Assembly: GCA_948794795.1 (NCBI GenBank)
Contig: CAQGLR010000018.1
Location: 1-64,000, forward strand
Direction: 5' to 3'
Source of the DNA: an uncultured Lachnospiraceae bacterium
GTDB taxonomy: Bacteria; Bacillota; Clostridia; Lachnospirales; Lachnospiraceae
DNA: 64,000 nucleotides
The notes below the pieces were generated by a model. The model was given only the letters and a program-made list of their open reading frames with translations. It ran no database searches and was not told the origin of the DNA. Positions 17,894 to 26,737 of this stretch are shown here, piece by piece. Each line of letters begins with the position of its first letter. The first letter of the stretch is position 1. A program made the position numbers and the translations under genes.

Positions 17894-18090
17894 CCTGTTT
17901 TTTATTTGCATCAAAAATGGCAATAAAAAAACAGGGGAATTACCTGAAACAGATTCTCCTGCAAATACATAAGAAGATAACACAAAAACACTGGTACTCT
18001 AAAAAAGCCAGTTATATGACGCATCGTCTTGCACTTAAGTACGCAAAAAGAACCTGTTTCAAGACAGGCTGTCTTCTTATTGCCATTTTT
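17894..18090 (-). promoter_or_regulatory. Attenuator of the erm-like gene
   Basis: On the minus strand, CCTGTTTTTT (17926-17935) pairs with AAAAAACAGG (17894-17903), whose CAGG runs into the methylase ribosome site. AAAAATGGCAATAA, starting at the leader stop codon (18077-18090), is perfectly complementary over 14 bases to TTATTGCCATTTTT (17913-17926) in the loop and stem of that hairpin. A ribosome stalled at the leader end would mask the first partner and change which hairpin forms. Further partly complementary segments (GAAACAGGTTC and GAATCTGTTTC) and a T-rich hairpin near 18000 lie between. Confidence 0.65.
18012..18086 (-). CDS. Possible second upstream ORF of the erm leader
   Basis: A 24-codon ORF starts at ATG 18086 with AAGG about 6 bases upstream, overlapping the end of the first leader. 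It encodes MAIRRQPVLK followed by a segment ending ARRCVI. It contains several basic pairs. It may be a second leader peptide or simply open sequence inside the attenuator. Confidence 0.3.
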   Translation of the reverse strand: MAIRRQPVLKQVLFAYLSARRCVI

Positions 18091-18118
18091 ACCTTAAGCG
18101 GAAAACACATGCTGACAT
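18089..18118 (-). CDS. Erm leader peptide MSACVFRLR
   Basis: ATG 18118 follows AAGGAGG with an 8-base spacer, the best ribosome site in the region, and the ORF ends after nine codons at 18089. The peptide MSACVFRLR ends in Arg-Leu-Arg, the +X+ motif known to cause macrolide-dependent ribosome arrest in leaders of several erm genes. Its position between a consensus promoter and the erm-like gene, with pairing elements directly at its stop codon, supports an induction role. Confidence 0.7.
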   Translation of the reverse strand: MSACVFRLR

Positions 18119-18147
18119 ATATAGTTCCTCCTTTTTCTATTGTTTTC

Positions 18148-18176
18148 ATTCTACCAGACATATAATCTGTTGTCAA
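18148..18176 (-). promoter_or_regulatory. Promoter of the erm leader
   Basis: On the minus strand TTGACA (18176-18171) and TAGAAT (18153-18148) are separated by 17 bases. The family-B element begins only 19 bases upstream of the -35 box. Confidence 0.8.
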
Positions 18177-18194
18177 GCTAGGTTTCTTTGAGTT

Positions 18195-18508
18195 CACGTC
18201 CGTTTCATAAATTCCAATAATTTTTATTTATTTTTGAGGGGACGGACGGTTTCCGGTGCCAGAGCCAGAATATTCCACACAGGGGTACGCTTCCGCTACG
18301 ATAACCCACGCAACAGTGCATAGTATCCTTGTTTTATAAAAGAAATTGGCATTTCTTTTATAAAACCTAAGACAGGATACAAGCACTGGCGGGGTTAAAG
18401 TACCCCTTTTGTGGAATTATTTCTGGCTCTGGCACCGGAAACCCTGTGTACTGGCATTCCCAAAAGATAAATAGAAGCTATTGGAATAAGATTTATGAAA
18501 CGGACGTG
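18195..18508. mobile_element. 314-bp hairpin MITE-like element, family B copy 2
   Basis: It has the same length and ends (CACGTCCGTTTC ... GAAACGGACGTG) as copy 1 at 12070-12383, with a nearly identical sequence. CTTTGAGTT is duplicated at 18186-18194 and 18509-18517, a 9-bp target duplication. The element entered the left end of a family-A repeat and sits just upstream of the erm promoter. Confidence 0.85.
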
Positions 18509-18509
18509 C

Positions 18510-18872
18510 TTTGAGTTTCCCCATTTTTTAAATCATACAAAGACTATATTACTCTGGCAAGTTCCAAATGTTTTACCAAAAGGCAGCTGTTTGGGGACGC
18601 TGGTGCTTAAGCCCCGTATTAAATGTTTCGTAGAAACATAGGGGCTTTATGCACCACTGCGTATCCCATCCAAGCGCAAGCGGCTGCCGGTGGTAAAATT
18701 TTGGAATTGCCAGAGTCACATAACTTGTGAAATATCCAACTTTCAAACATCCATAACCTTTCCATTTACAGTGGAGTTGCTTAACTAAAAAGCGCAAGCG
18801 GGCTGCTGTTGGTAAAATTTTGGAACTGCCAGAGCCAAAATACTTGTGTACTGAAAAAATGTGGAAACTTAG
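18510..18872. repeat. Family-A hairpin repeat, composite copy
   Basis: It begins TTTGAGTTTCCCCATTTTTT and ends near AAAAAATGTGGAAACTTAG. The arms ACTCTGGCAAGTTCCAAATG and GGTAAAATTTTGGAATTGCCAG are present. A second right arm from about 18785 (GCGCAAGCGGGCTGCTG...) shows that another copy is nested or merged here, as at 1783-2300. Confidence 0.7.
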
Positions 18873-18900
18873 TTCGTCCTGATTTTCTTTAACTAGGAAG

Positions 18901-18929
18901 TTGATAGCAACTCCTTAATGTGTTACAAT
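18901..18929 (+). promoter_or_regulatory. fabF promoter
   Basis: TTGATA (18901-18906) and TACAAT (18924-18929) are spaced 17 bases apart, 46 bases before the fabF start. Confidence 0.65.
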
Positions 18930-18974
18930 AAAAAATAGTAATAGTGTACTGGAAACTGAAAGAGGGTTAGTATT

Positions 18975-20204
18975 ATGAAACGTGTAGTAGTAACAGGAAT
19001 GGGTCTTATTACCCCTATAGGGAACAATATAGATGAATTTTGGAAAAACATCCATGCAGGCAAAGTAGGAATTGGGCCTATAAGAAATTTTGATACATCA
19101 TTATATAAAGCGAAGCTTTCTGCAGAAGTTACAGACTTTGAGCCTAAGGATTATATGTCTCCAAAAGATGCTAAAAGAATGGACAGGTTCAGCCAGTTTG
19201 CTGTAGCAGCTGCAGTCCAGGCAATGAATGATTCAGGAATTGACATGGCAGAAGAAGATGCATACCGGACAGGAGTGTGTATTGGTTCAGGAACAGGGAG
19301 CCTTATGGGAATAGAGAGAGAGTATGACAAGCTTCTTGAAAAAGGACCAGGACGCATACATCCGCTTACAGCGCCTATGGTACTTGGCAATATGGCGGCG
19401 GCCAATGTTGCAATGGCATTTGGATGTAAAGGAAAGTGTATTGATGTAGTAACGGCCTGTGCAACAGGAACCAATTCAATAGGAGAAGCTTTCAGGTCAC
19501 TGCAGCATGGTGAGGCAGATATTATACTTGCAGGTGGGGTAGACAGTTCTGTAAGTAAGTTTGGGGTGGCTACGTTCCAGGCACTGACTGCGCTTACTGT
19601 TTCAGAAGACCCTTTGCAGGCTTCAATACCATTTGACAGGAAAAGAGATGGGTTTGTTACAGGTGAAGGTGCTGGTGTACTTGTACTGGAAGAACTGGAA
19701 CATGCACTGGCAAGGAATGCACATATATATGCTGAGATTGGCGGATATGGTGCTACATGTGATGCAAGCCACCTGACAGCACCACTTGAAGATGGTTCAG
19801 GTGCAGCAAAAGCTATGGAACTTGCTATTAAAGATGCAGGCCTTATGCCTTCTGATGTCGATTATATTAATGCACATGGTACAAGTACCCCTATGAATGA
19901 CAAACTTGAAACAATGGCTATAAAGCTTGCGTTTGGTGATTATGCGTATAAGGTAAAGATTAATTCTACCAAGTCAATGATAGGCCATTTATTTGGTGCA
20001 GGAGGTGCTGTTGAGCTTATAACGTGCATTAAGTCTGTTAATGAGGGATATGTGCACCAGACTGTTGGTCTTGTGGATGATGACCCAGAATGTGACCTTG
20101 ACTATACAAAGGGAAGTGGCGTTTATATGCCAGTCAATGTTGCTATAAGCAATTCACTTGGTTTTGGAGGCCACAATGCAACACTTCTTGTAAAGAAGTA
20201 TTGA
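18975..20204 (+). CDS. fabF: 3-oxoacyl-[acyl-carrier-protein] synthase II
   Basis: The 409-residue product is a condensing enzyme of fatty-acid elongation. The catalytic Cys lies in VTACATGTNS (about residue 162), and the two His residues lie in NAHGTSTPMND (about 300) and MIGHLFGAGG (about 336). The start MKRVVVTGMGLITPIG is canonical. The gene stands outside a fab cluster and lies 26 bases upstream of a signalling gene, so it may be an accessory copy. Confidence 0.93.
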   Translation: MKRVVVTGMGLITPIGNNIDEFWKNIHAGKVGIGPIRNFDTSLYKAKLSAEVTDFEPKDYMSPKDAKRMDRFSQFAVAAAVQAMNDSGIDMAEEDAYRTGVCIGSGTGSLMGIEREYDKLLEKGPGRIHPLTAPMVLGNMAAANVAMAFGCKGKCIDVVTACATGTNSIGEAFRSLQHGEADIILAGGVDSSVSKFGVATFQALTALTVSEDPLQASIPFDRKRDGFVTGEGAGVLVLEELEHALARNAHIYAEIGGYGATCDASHLTAPLEDGSGAAKAMELAIKDAGLMPSDVDYINAHGTSTPMNDKLETMAIKLAFGDYAYKVKINSTKSMIGHLFGAGGAVELITCIKSVNEGYVHQTVGLVDDDPECDLDYTKGSGVYMPVNVAISNSLGFGGHNATLLVKKY

Positions 20205-20230
20205 TTTCACCAGAAAGGAGTGATGATATT

Positions 20231-22756
20231 ATGAAAGAAAATGAAAGAATCCAAGATAAGAAATTGCAAGATGTATCGCAGGATGAACTTTTACTTTTAA
20301 TGAATTCTTCAGAGTGTGCTATGTTTATTGCAAAGTCTGGTCCTGAGGTAGAATTGGTTTATGCCAATGATAAATTTTATTCGATGTTACAGTATACTAA
20401 GGAAGAGTATATTGATAAATTTGGAAACAGCCTTATGGCGTCTGTGCTTACAGAAGAGAAACAGAAACTCCGTACCCTTATAGCACGCCAGGCGGCAGCA
20501 GGTGGTACATTAAAGCTTGAATACAGGGCTGTAAGGAAAGATAATTCTGTTGCATGGCTTTCATTATCTGCCAAAGCTTTGGTAAAGGATAACCAGCTTA
20601 TTTATTATAGTTCTTGTATTGATGTGACTAAAAGTAAAAAGACTCTTGACGATATATATAATGCAAAGCGTGAAATTGATGTTATGGCTAATAGTATACC
20701 AGGTGGTGTAATAAAGGTCAGAATGTCTGATTATAAGCTTATTTATGCTAATGACGGGTATTTTATGCTGACAGGGTATTCAAGGGCAGAGTTCCATATG
20801 GAATATGGTGGTTTTTGTGATAGTGTAATTTATCCTTCGGATATGGACGAAGTTAAGAGATATGTTAAACTTGCAATAGAGAACCATGGCCTTCTTGGTT
20901 TTGAGTGCAGGCTGGTTTCAAAAAGCGGGGATGTAAAGTGGGTTTATGTAAGCGGAAGAAGAATTGATGATGATAATGGCCAGCCCGTTTATCTTTGTAT
21001 TCTTACAGATGTTACAGCCAAGAAAAATATTGAATCAGAATTTGAAGATAATTTAAGAAGGGCAGAAGTTATTGCAGGGATTTTAAAGGCTGTCCTGTGG
21101 ACATATGATATAGCTTCATCAAAGATAAAACAAAGCGGTACACTTGAGTCTACATATACGCAACAGGACAGGGCAGATAGTTACAGGGATTTGCAGGAAA
21201 TGGCACAGATGCTTCATCCAGAAGATGAACAGAGAATTAAGGAAAGCTTAGCCCAGATAAAGAAAACTAAGGGACAGTTACAAGTAAGGCTGCGTGTAAG
21301 GAACAGTTTAGGTATTTTCCAGGATGTAGAGATAAGTGCTGCCTCTATATGTGATACAGAAGGCAAACCATGTAAAATTTATGGTATGACAAGAGTGGTA
21401 AATGAGCCTGCACCAGATACAGTATTAGATAGAGAAAAGAATGAGAACAGGCTTATAACACTTGCCAAGACAGCAAGTTCAAAAACAGAAGATGACAGTA
21501 TAACTGGCCTTATGCCATATTCAGCGTTTTTAAGTAAAGCAGATAAGATTCTCAGGGACAGGGGAGATAAGAAACGCTATGCGATTTTGTGTGCTGATAT
21601 CAATGAATTTTTGAAGTTCAGCCACCATTATGGTTTTTCTATAAGCAACCAGATTTTAAAGATTTTTTCACAAGTCCTTTTAAATAATATTGCAAAAGAT
21701 GGCTTATGTTCACGTGTTGATGGTGATTATTTTGTAGTAATGTTCCAGTATGCAGACCATAAAGAACTTATGAGGCTTATGTCATCAATGGTGCGTTCTA
21801 AAGAAGAGTTTGATGAACAGGATGGCAGTGTGCGTTTTGGGACTACAACAGGAATATATCTTGTACAGCCCGAAGATGATGACCTTGCTGATATGCTTGA
21901 GAAGGCTGACCTTGCAAGAAGAAGCATAAAAGGACTGATGGGTAACCACTATGCTATATATACAGAAGATTTAAAGAAAGACAGGTTCAAAGAGGAAGAG
22001 ATTGTAGACGAGATTTATAATTCAATGAGGTCGAGAAGTATAGAAATCTGTTTTATGCCAAGGATATACAAGGACAAAAGCAATGTAATAGGATGTAAGG
22101 CAATACCAAGGGTTCTTTTAAAAGATGGACAATATATGGAATCAGTTAAATTGTTAAAATTTATAGAACGTGGTGGAAAGCTTAACGAATTTGCATTTGT
22201 AACATTGTCAAGTGTGTGTGCTAATATGGGTGCCTGGAAAGGGCTTGGCAACAGGACAGTACCTTTGTCTATTGAAATGACAGCAAGTGAACTGTCTATG
22301 CAGAACACAGTTGATATAATTGACGATATAGTTATAAGAAGAAATAATCTTGAACCATCTGATATTATTTTTGAAATACATGAAAGGTATTTTGCAGAAG
22401 GTACTACAGTGTTTGATATGAATGTGGATTCACTTTGTAAAAAGGGCTACCAGGTTGTTATAAGCCGTTTTGGTTCTGACCATACTGCTGTTAATGCTCT
22501 TAAAAGGCTTCCTGTTACAGGTATTAAGTTCCATGGAGGATTTTTTAATGAAAATACCAGCAACCGTGAAAAGGTTATATTTGGCAAGGTTGTGGAAATG
22601 GCAAAGGAACTTGGGCTTTCTGTTACATGTGGCGGAATCCAGACAAAACAGCAGGAGGATTTTGCAAAGGCAATAGGATGTGAGGTATTTGAAGGTGAAA
22701 TGTATTATGGTAAAGTAAGGCATAATGTTTTTGAAAAATGCTTTTTATCAGATTAA
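20231..22756 (+). CDS. PAS-PAS-GGDEF-EAL protein with degenerate catalytic domains
   Basis: ATG 20231 follows AAAGGAG about 10 bases upstream; the product has 841 residues. Two or three PAS domains (residues about 25-370) are recognisable by their YANDKFYSML and WVYVSGRRIDD patterns. The GGDEF domain (about 420-570) has RVDGDYF where an active enzyme would have GGDEF. The EAL domain (about 590-835) has IPRVL in place of EALLR and lacks several metal ligands. It is therefore probably a cyclic-di-GMP effector or scaffold rather than an enzyme. No membrane segment is seen. Confidence 0.85.
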   Translation: MKENERIQDKKLQDVSQDELLLLMNSSECAMFIAKSGPEVELVYANDKFYSMLQYTKEEYIDKFGNSLMASVLTEEKQKLRTLIARQAAAGGTLKLEYRAVRKDNSVAWLSLSAKALVKDNQLIYYSSCIDVTKSKKTLDDIYNAKREIDVMANSIPGGVIKVRMSDYKLIYANDGYFMLTGYSRAEFHMEYGGFCDSVIYPSDMDEVKRYVKLAIENHGLLGFECRLVSKSGDVKWVYVSGRRIDDDNGQPVYLCILTDVTAKKNIESEFEDNLRRAEVIAGILKAVLWTYDIASSKIKQSGTLESTYTQQDRADSYRDLQEMAQMLHPEDEQRIKESLAQIKKTKGQLQVRLRVRNSLGIFQDVEISAASICDTEGKPCKIYGMTRVVNEPAPDTVLDREKNENRLITLAKTASSKTEDDSITGLMPYSAFLSKADKILRDRGDKKRYAILCADINEFLKFSHHYGFSISNQILKIFSQVLLNNIAKDGLCSRVDGDYFVVMFQYADHKELMRLMSSMVRSKEEFDEQDGSVRFGTTTGIYLVQPEDDDLADMLEKADLARRSIKGLMGNHYAIYTEDLKKDRFKEEEIVDEIYNSMRSRSIEICFMPRIYKDKSNVIGCKAIPRVLLKDGQYMESVKLLKFIERGGKLNEFAFVTLSSVCANMGAWKGLGNRTVPLSIEMTASELSMQNTVDIIDDIVIRRNNLEPSDIIFEIHERYFAEGTTVFDMNVDSLCKKGYQVVISRFGSDHTAVNALKRLPVTGIKFHGGFFNENTSNREKVIFGKVVEMAKELGLSVTCGGIQTKQQEDFAKAIGCEVFEGEMYYGKVRHNVFEKCFLSD

Positions 22757-22767
22757 AGGAGGATTTT

Positions 22768-23364
22768 ATGAAGCCAGGATATTTTAAGAGAATTTTTTCG
22801 GTTATATTGGCAGTTGTTATGATAGTAACATGTATAGCAAGTTGTGAGGTAACAGCGGCTGCCAGGCCGGCAAGACCAACATTTAAAATAACAAAAAGAG
22901 CTAAGAAATCAGTTACTCTTAAAATTGATAAGACAAGAAATGCTACTGGATACCAGATATTTATTTCAAATTCAAAACATGGTAAGTACCAGCAGACCGC
23001 AGCATCAAGAATACGTACTGTGAAAATTACCAAATTAAAAAAAGATAAAACTTATTATTTAAAGATAAGGGCATTTAAAACAGTTGGCTACCATATAACA
23101 GTTGGAAAGTTTTCTAAAGTCCTGAAAGTTGATAAATATGGAAGCAAGACAGAAAAGCCAGAGCCAGAGGTACCACAGGAACCAGAAGTTTCTCCAGGAC
23201 CAGGAGTAACACCAGAGCCAGGAACTTCTCCAGAACCAGGGGTATCACCAGAACCAGAAGTTTCTCCAGAACCGGGAGTATCACCAGGGCCAGGAACTTC
23301 TCCAGAACCAGAAGTAACACCAGAGCCAGGCTCTGTACATCCAGATGGAGTTCAAGCCTTATAA
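22768..23364 (+). CDS. Secreted fibronectin-III-like protein with Pro-Glu/Gly repeats
   Basis: ATG 22768 follows AAAGGAGGA; the product has 198 residues. It has a signal peptide (residues 1 to about 33, hydrophobic core FSVILAVVMIVTCIA). One fibronectin type III-like domain follows (residues about 38-125, RPTFKITKRAKKSVTLKID, GYQIFIS, YYLKIRAF). The C-terminus is an extended run of hexapeptide-like PEPGVS/PEPEVS/PGPGTS units. It ends shortly after the repeats without an anchor motif, so it may be a fragment of a longer cell-surface protein or a short secreted one. Confidence 0.65.
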   Translation: MKPGYFKRIFSVILAVVMIVTCIASCEVTAAARPARPTFKITKRAKKSVTLKIDKTRNATGYQIFISNSKHGKYQQTAASRIRTVKITKLKKDKTYYLKIRAFKTVGYHITVGKFSKVLKVDKYGSKTEKPEPEVPQEPEVSPGPGVTPEPGTSPEPGVSPEPEVSPEPGVSPGPGTSPEPEVTPEPGSVHPDGVQAL

Positions 23365-23409
23365 TTATTATTATGCTTGTATTATATTGTTAATAAGTGT
23401 AAAATATAT

Positions 23410-23436
23410 CAGATGTGGAATAACATCCACATCTGG
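23410..23436 (+). terminator. Hairpin before serS
   Basis: CAGATGTGGA (23410-23419) and TCCACATCTG (23426-23435) form a perfect 10-bp stem with a 6-base loop. It is followed by G/T-rich sequence rather than a clean T run, so termination strength is uncertain. No T-box features are seen ahead of serS. Confidence 0.45.
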
Positions 23437-23506
23437 TTGTACCAGGAATTCCAGGGTATTTTTGGATAAAAGCAAAGTATAAGTATATAAATAAAGGAGA
23501 GAACAA

Positions 23507-24790
23507 ATGTTAGATATTAAGTTTCTGAGAGAAAATCCAGACGTAGTTAAACAGAATATTAAGAATAAATTCCAGGATGATAAACTTCCTCTGGTAGATG
23601 AGGTTATTGCGCTTGATGCAGAAGCACGCAGGACACAGCAGGAAGCAGATGAACTCAGGGCATCAAGAAAAAAGATTTCAAAAGAAATAGGGGCTTTAAT
23701 GGCACAAGGTAAGAAAGAAGAAGCTGAAGCTAAAAAGGCGGAAGTAAATAATAATGCTGCACGTCTTGAAGAACTTTCTGCCAGTGAGAAGGAATTACAA
23801 GAAAAAGTTAAAAAAATAATGATGGTTATTCCAAATATTATTGACCCAAGTGTTCCTATTGGTAAAGATGACAGTGAAAATGTTGAAATTGAAAAATTTG
23901 GTGAACCTGTGGTTCCTGGTTTTGAAATTCCATACCACACAGATATAATGGAATCTTTTGATGGTATAGATATAGATGCAGCAGGCAAAGTTGCAGGTAA
24001 TGGTTTCTATTATCTTATGGGTGATATTGCAAGGCTTCATTCAGCAATAATATCATATGCAAGGGATTATATGATTGACAAGGGATTTACCTATTGTATT
24101 CCGCCTTTTATGATAAGAAGCAATGTTGTTACAGGTGTTATGAGCTTTGCTGAAATGGACGCAATGATGTATAAGATTGAAGGTGAAGACCTGTATCTTA
24201 TTGGTACAAGTGAACATTCAATGATAGGAAAGTTTATTGACACAATTACAGAAGAGAAGGAACTTCCAAAGACATTAACAAGTTATTCACCTTGTTTCCG
24301 TAAAGAGAAAGGTGCACATGGTATTGAAGAAAGAGGTGTATACCGTATCCACCAGTTTGAGAAACAGGAGATGATTGTTGTATGTAAACCAGAAGAAAGC
24401 CCTATGTGGTTTGATAATCTTTGGAAAAATACAGTTGGGTTATTCCGTTCACTTGATATACCAGTCCGTACACTGGAATGTTGTTCAGGTGACCTGGCTG
24501 ACCTTAAGATTAAATCAATTGATGTTGAAGCTTGGTCTCCAAGACAGAAGAAGTATTTTGAGGTAGGCAGCTGTTCAAATCTTGGGGATGCACAGGCAAG
24601 ACGTCTCCAGATACGTATAAGAAAAGAAGATGGCAGTAAGTATTTTGCGCATACCCTGAATAACACAGTAGTTGCGCCACCACGTATGCTTATTGCATTT
24701 TTGGAGAATAACCTTAGAGAAGATGGCAGTGTGTATATACCAGAAGTTTTAAGGCCTTATATGGGTGGAAAAGAGTTTTTAGGTAAATAA
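23507..24790 (+). CDS. serS: Seryl-tRNA synthetase
   Basis: The 427-residue product charges tRNA-Ser. The N-terminal coiled-coil tRNA-binding arm spans residues about 25-105 and is rich in Lys/Glu/Ala. Class II motifs are visible: motif 2 FRKEKGAHGIEERGVYRIHQFEK and motif 3 near residues 390-410 (NTVVAPPRMLIAFLENN). GTSEHS and GSCSNLGDAQARRLQIR are family signatures. The ATG follows GGAGAG. Confidence 0.97.
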   Translation: MLDIKFLRENPDVVKQNIKNKFQDDKLPLVDEVIALDAEARRTQQEADELRASRKKISKEIGALMAQGKKEEAEAKKAEVNNNAARLEELSASEKELQEKVKKIMMVIPNIIDPSVPIGKDDSENVEIEKFGEPVVPGFEIPYHTDIMESFDGIDIDAAGKVAGNGFYYLMGDIARLHSAIISYARDYMIDKGFTYCIPPFMIRSNVVTGVMSFAEMDAMMYKIEGEDLYLIGTSEHSMIGKFIDTITEEKELPKTLTSYSPCFRKEKGAHGIEERGVYRIHQFEKQEMIVVCKPEESPMWFDNLWKNTVGLFRSLDIPVRTLECCSGDLADLKIKSIDVEAWSPRQKKYFEVGSCSNLGDAQARRLQIRIRKEDGSKYFAHTLNNTVVAPPRMLIAFLENNLREDGSVYIPEVLRPYMGGKEFLGK

Positions 24791-24965
24791 GTATTTATAA
24801 AGGAAATAAACAGACATCTGTATACAGTGGCAGCAGGCAGCATATTATGTAATTATGTGGGGAGGGACAGAGTGCACGCCATTTGTATTATCCAGTGTGA
24901 CACTAAAAGGCAGGAACGGATTCGGGAAATCCTTTGGAATTAATATTTATATGGAGGGATAACTG

Positions 24966-25400
24966 ATGAAATTAAAAAAGGAATTGGAAAATACAGGACC
25001 TGAGAGAAAGGAATGTTTGCAGTGTAAACGTTACCTTCCAGATGATTATGAAGACGAATTATGTCCAAGATGCCAGGATATAAATCTTTTTGCGGAGGTA
25101 AGGGATTATATACGTGCAAATGATGTGAGGGAAATGGATGTGGCAAAGCATTTTAACATACCTCTTAGTAAGGTAAGGTCATGGATCAGGGAAGGCAGAA
25201 TAGTATATAAGACGTCAGATGGCAAAACAATCTCGGGTGTTTATTGCCATGTGTGTGGTAAAAAAATAGAATTTGGCAATATTTGTGCTGACTGCCGTAA
25301 GATGCAGCAGCTCCAGGTTGTAGCAAAACAGTATGGAGAAAATAAACAAGCAGGTGAGATGCATTTTATTGGAAGGTTAGAAGAACCAAAGGAAGAGTAA
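24966..25400 (+). CDS. Zinc-ribbon protein resembling flagellar-operon protein YvyF
   Basis: The product has 144 residues, and GGAGG precedes the ATG. An N-terminal CxxC...CPRC zinc ribbon (residues about 18-37) is followed by a MerR/sigma-like helix-turn-helix (VAKHFNIPLSKVRSWIREG, about 57-75). A second zinc ribbon, CHVCGKKIEFGNICADC, lies at about 94-112. This layout resembles the TIGR03826/YvyF family, which lies in flagellar operons of Firmicutes. No flagellar genes are present here, so the role is unknown. Confidence 0.6.
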   Translation: MKLKKELENTGPERKECLQCKRYLPDDYEDELCPRCQDINLFAEVRDYIRANDVREMDVAKHFNIPLSKVRSWIREGRIVYKTSDGKTISGVYCHVCGKKIEFGNICADCRKMQQLQVVAKQYGENKQAGEMHFIGRLEEPKEE

Positions 25401-25408
25401 TTATAAAT

Positions 25409-25440
25409 AAAAGCAGGGATATTTTAGTCCCTGCTTTTAT
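25409..25440. terminator. Bidirectional terminator
   Basis: TAAAAGCAGGGA (25409-25420) and TCCCTGCTTTTA (25429-25440) form a 12-bp stem with an 8-base loop. It lies between two convergent genes. Confidence 0.85.
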
Positions 25441-26586
25441 TTATGAATAATAGTATATAAGAAGCTGTACAACCCGGTTATAACTTTCTATACCATCTTT
25501 TATACCATTTAATTTAAGATTGCTGTCAAGAAACTTATTGGAAATAGCTTCAACAGTTTCTGTATTAAAAGGAGAACTTGTATTTACTTTATCCCATGCA
25601 CTTGCTGTTAAAAATATGTTATCAGCAGCAACCTCTTCTGTAACAAGAGTACGGTTATTCCATTCTTCTTCACTGGCATTTTTACGGAAGTCCTTTGATA
25701 CATAATTTAAAACGTTTAAGTATCCACTATATTGGAAAAATAAATTACTAGAATTAATACATGCCATAAATGCTATAAAGTTAGCTTCGTCTTCATATAT
25801 ATAACCTTTAAGGTGTGCAAGTTCATGGCATATGGTAAATGGCATATTTGTTATGTACATATCAGTATTGTAATTGGCTTCAAGTGTAAATGGAAAAAAT
25901 ATTCCCGATAAATACTGCTGGCTCATAAAACTGGAAAAAAGTATTTTCTTAGGTTGTGGATAATATCCTGAAAGGCTTGGATATTTTTTACCAAGGTTCT
26001 TCATACTTGTTATACATTCAGAATACAAGTCTTCATTGTAAATAATTTCACCATTACTGTCACGTTCAAATTGTGTTGAAAGTGAATTTAGTTTACCAAC
26101 GATATGTTCACGTAGATTTGCAAGTTCTTCAAAGCCATAGTTATTCTTTGTATTAAAATATTTTGATTCAAATGTTGAAGCGTGGTAAAGTATAAAACAA
26201 TTCAGTGTTTGTATTAACAGGACAAATATTAAAATCCAGCTTAATATATTCCAGTATTTGCGCCGTAGGGATTTTAGCCTGCCAGATTTAAAAAATCCTA
26301 GTAAAAATATAATTATACCTGCTATAAGAAGCAGTATTCCAAGTATTATAAGTTTTTCACCAACAGATATTGGGAAAAGGCTTATAAACCGGCTGTATGT
26401 ATTAATCCATACAGGCAGGACTTTATCTATATACCAGTCTGAAAATGTACTGCTGTTCCATGATAAAATATTTAATAATATAGCAAATATAAGTATGGAA
26501 AGTTTTATTATAAGTGGTTTTTTACTTTTATTTTTTGCCTTGTGTTTTTTTATATTTGTATTAAATGGTCTTTTATATGTATTCAT
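25441..26586 (-). CDS. DUF3810 membrane protein with HExxH motif
   Basis: The product has 381 residues. A basic N-terminus is followed by three membrane segments (residues about 28-48, 70-97 and 112-135). A large extracytoplasmic domain contains HELAHLKGYIYEDEANF around residues 255-272, a zinc-metallopeptidase-like HExxH with a downstream Glu. DUF3810 proteins are described from Firmicutes, but I know of no defined substrate. It ends exactly at the shared bidirectional terminator. Confidence 0.8.
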   Translation of the reverse strand: MNTYKRPFNTNIKKHKAKNKSKKPLIIKLSILIFAILLNILSWNSSTFSDWYIDKVLPVWINTYSRFISLFPISVGEKLIILGILLLIAGIIIFLLGFFKSGRLKSLRRKYWNILSWILIFVLLIQTLNCFILYHASTFESKYFNTKNNYGFEELANLREHIVGKLNSLSTQFERDSNGEIIYNEDLYSECITSMKNLGKKYPSLSGYYPQPKKILFSSFMSQQYLSGIFFPFTLEANYNTDMYITNMPFTICHELAHLKGYIYEDEANFIAFMACINSSNLFFQYSGYLNVLNYVSKDFRKNASEEEWNNRTLVTEEVAADNIFLTASAWDKVNTSSPFNTETVEAISNKFLDSNLKLNGIKDGIESYNRVVQLLIYYYS

Positions 26587-26675
26587 TCTATAACCTTATC
26601 CTTTAGTTAAATAACTTTTGCAATTGTACTATGAATATGTGGTAATTTAATGTTAAAATAATAAAAGAATAATTT

Positions 26676-26709
26676 AAAAAACACACAGGCTTTATAAAGC
26701 CTGTGTGCC
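26676..26709 (-). terminator. Terminator of the cotJ operon
   Basis: CACACAGGC and GCCTGTGTG form a stem at 26681-26707, and on the minus strand the stem is followed by a T run (complement of 26675-26680). Confidence 0.8.
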
Positions 26710-26737
26710 AGTTATCTTATAAAAATACTAATGTATT

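Noticed and set aside
22430..23033. Minus-strand ORFs across the end of the EAL gene and the Pro-rich protein
   Set aside because: They are shadows without ribosome sites, and they cross two clear plus-strand genes.
23158..23340. Tandem repeats that could suggest a CRISPR or satellite array
   Set aside because: The units are codon-level repeats (PEPGVS/PGPGTS) inside an open reading frame with a signal peptide; there are no spacers.
23365..23506. T-box leader for serS
   Set aside because: The region is only about 140 bases and lacks the T-box sequence; it holds one simple hairpin.
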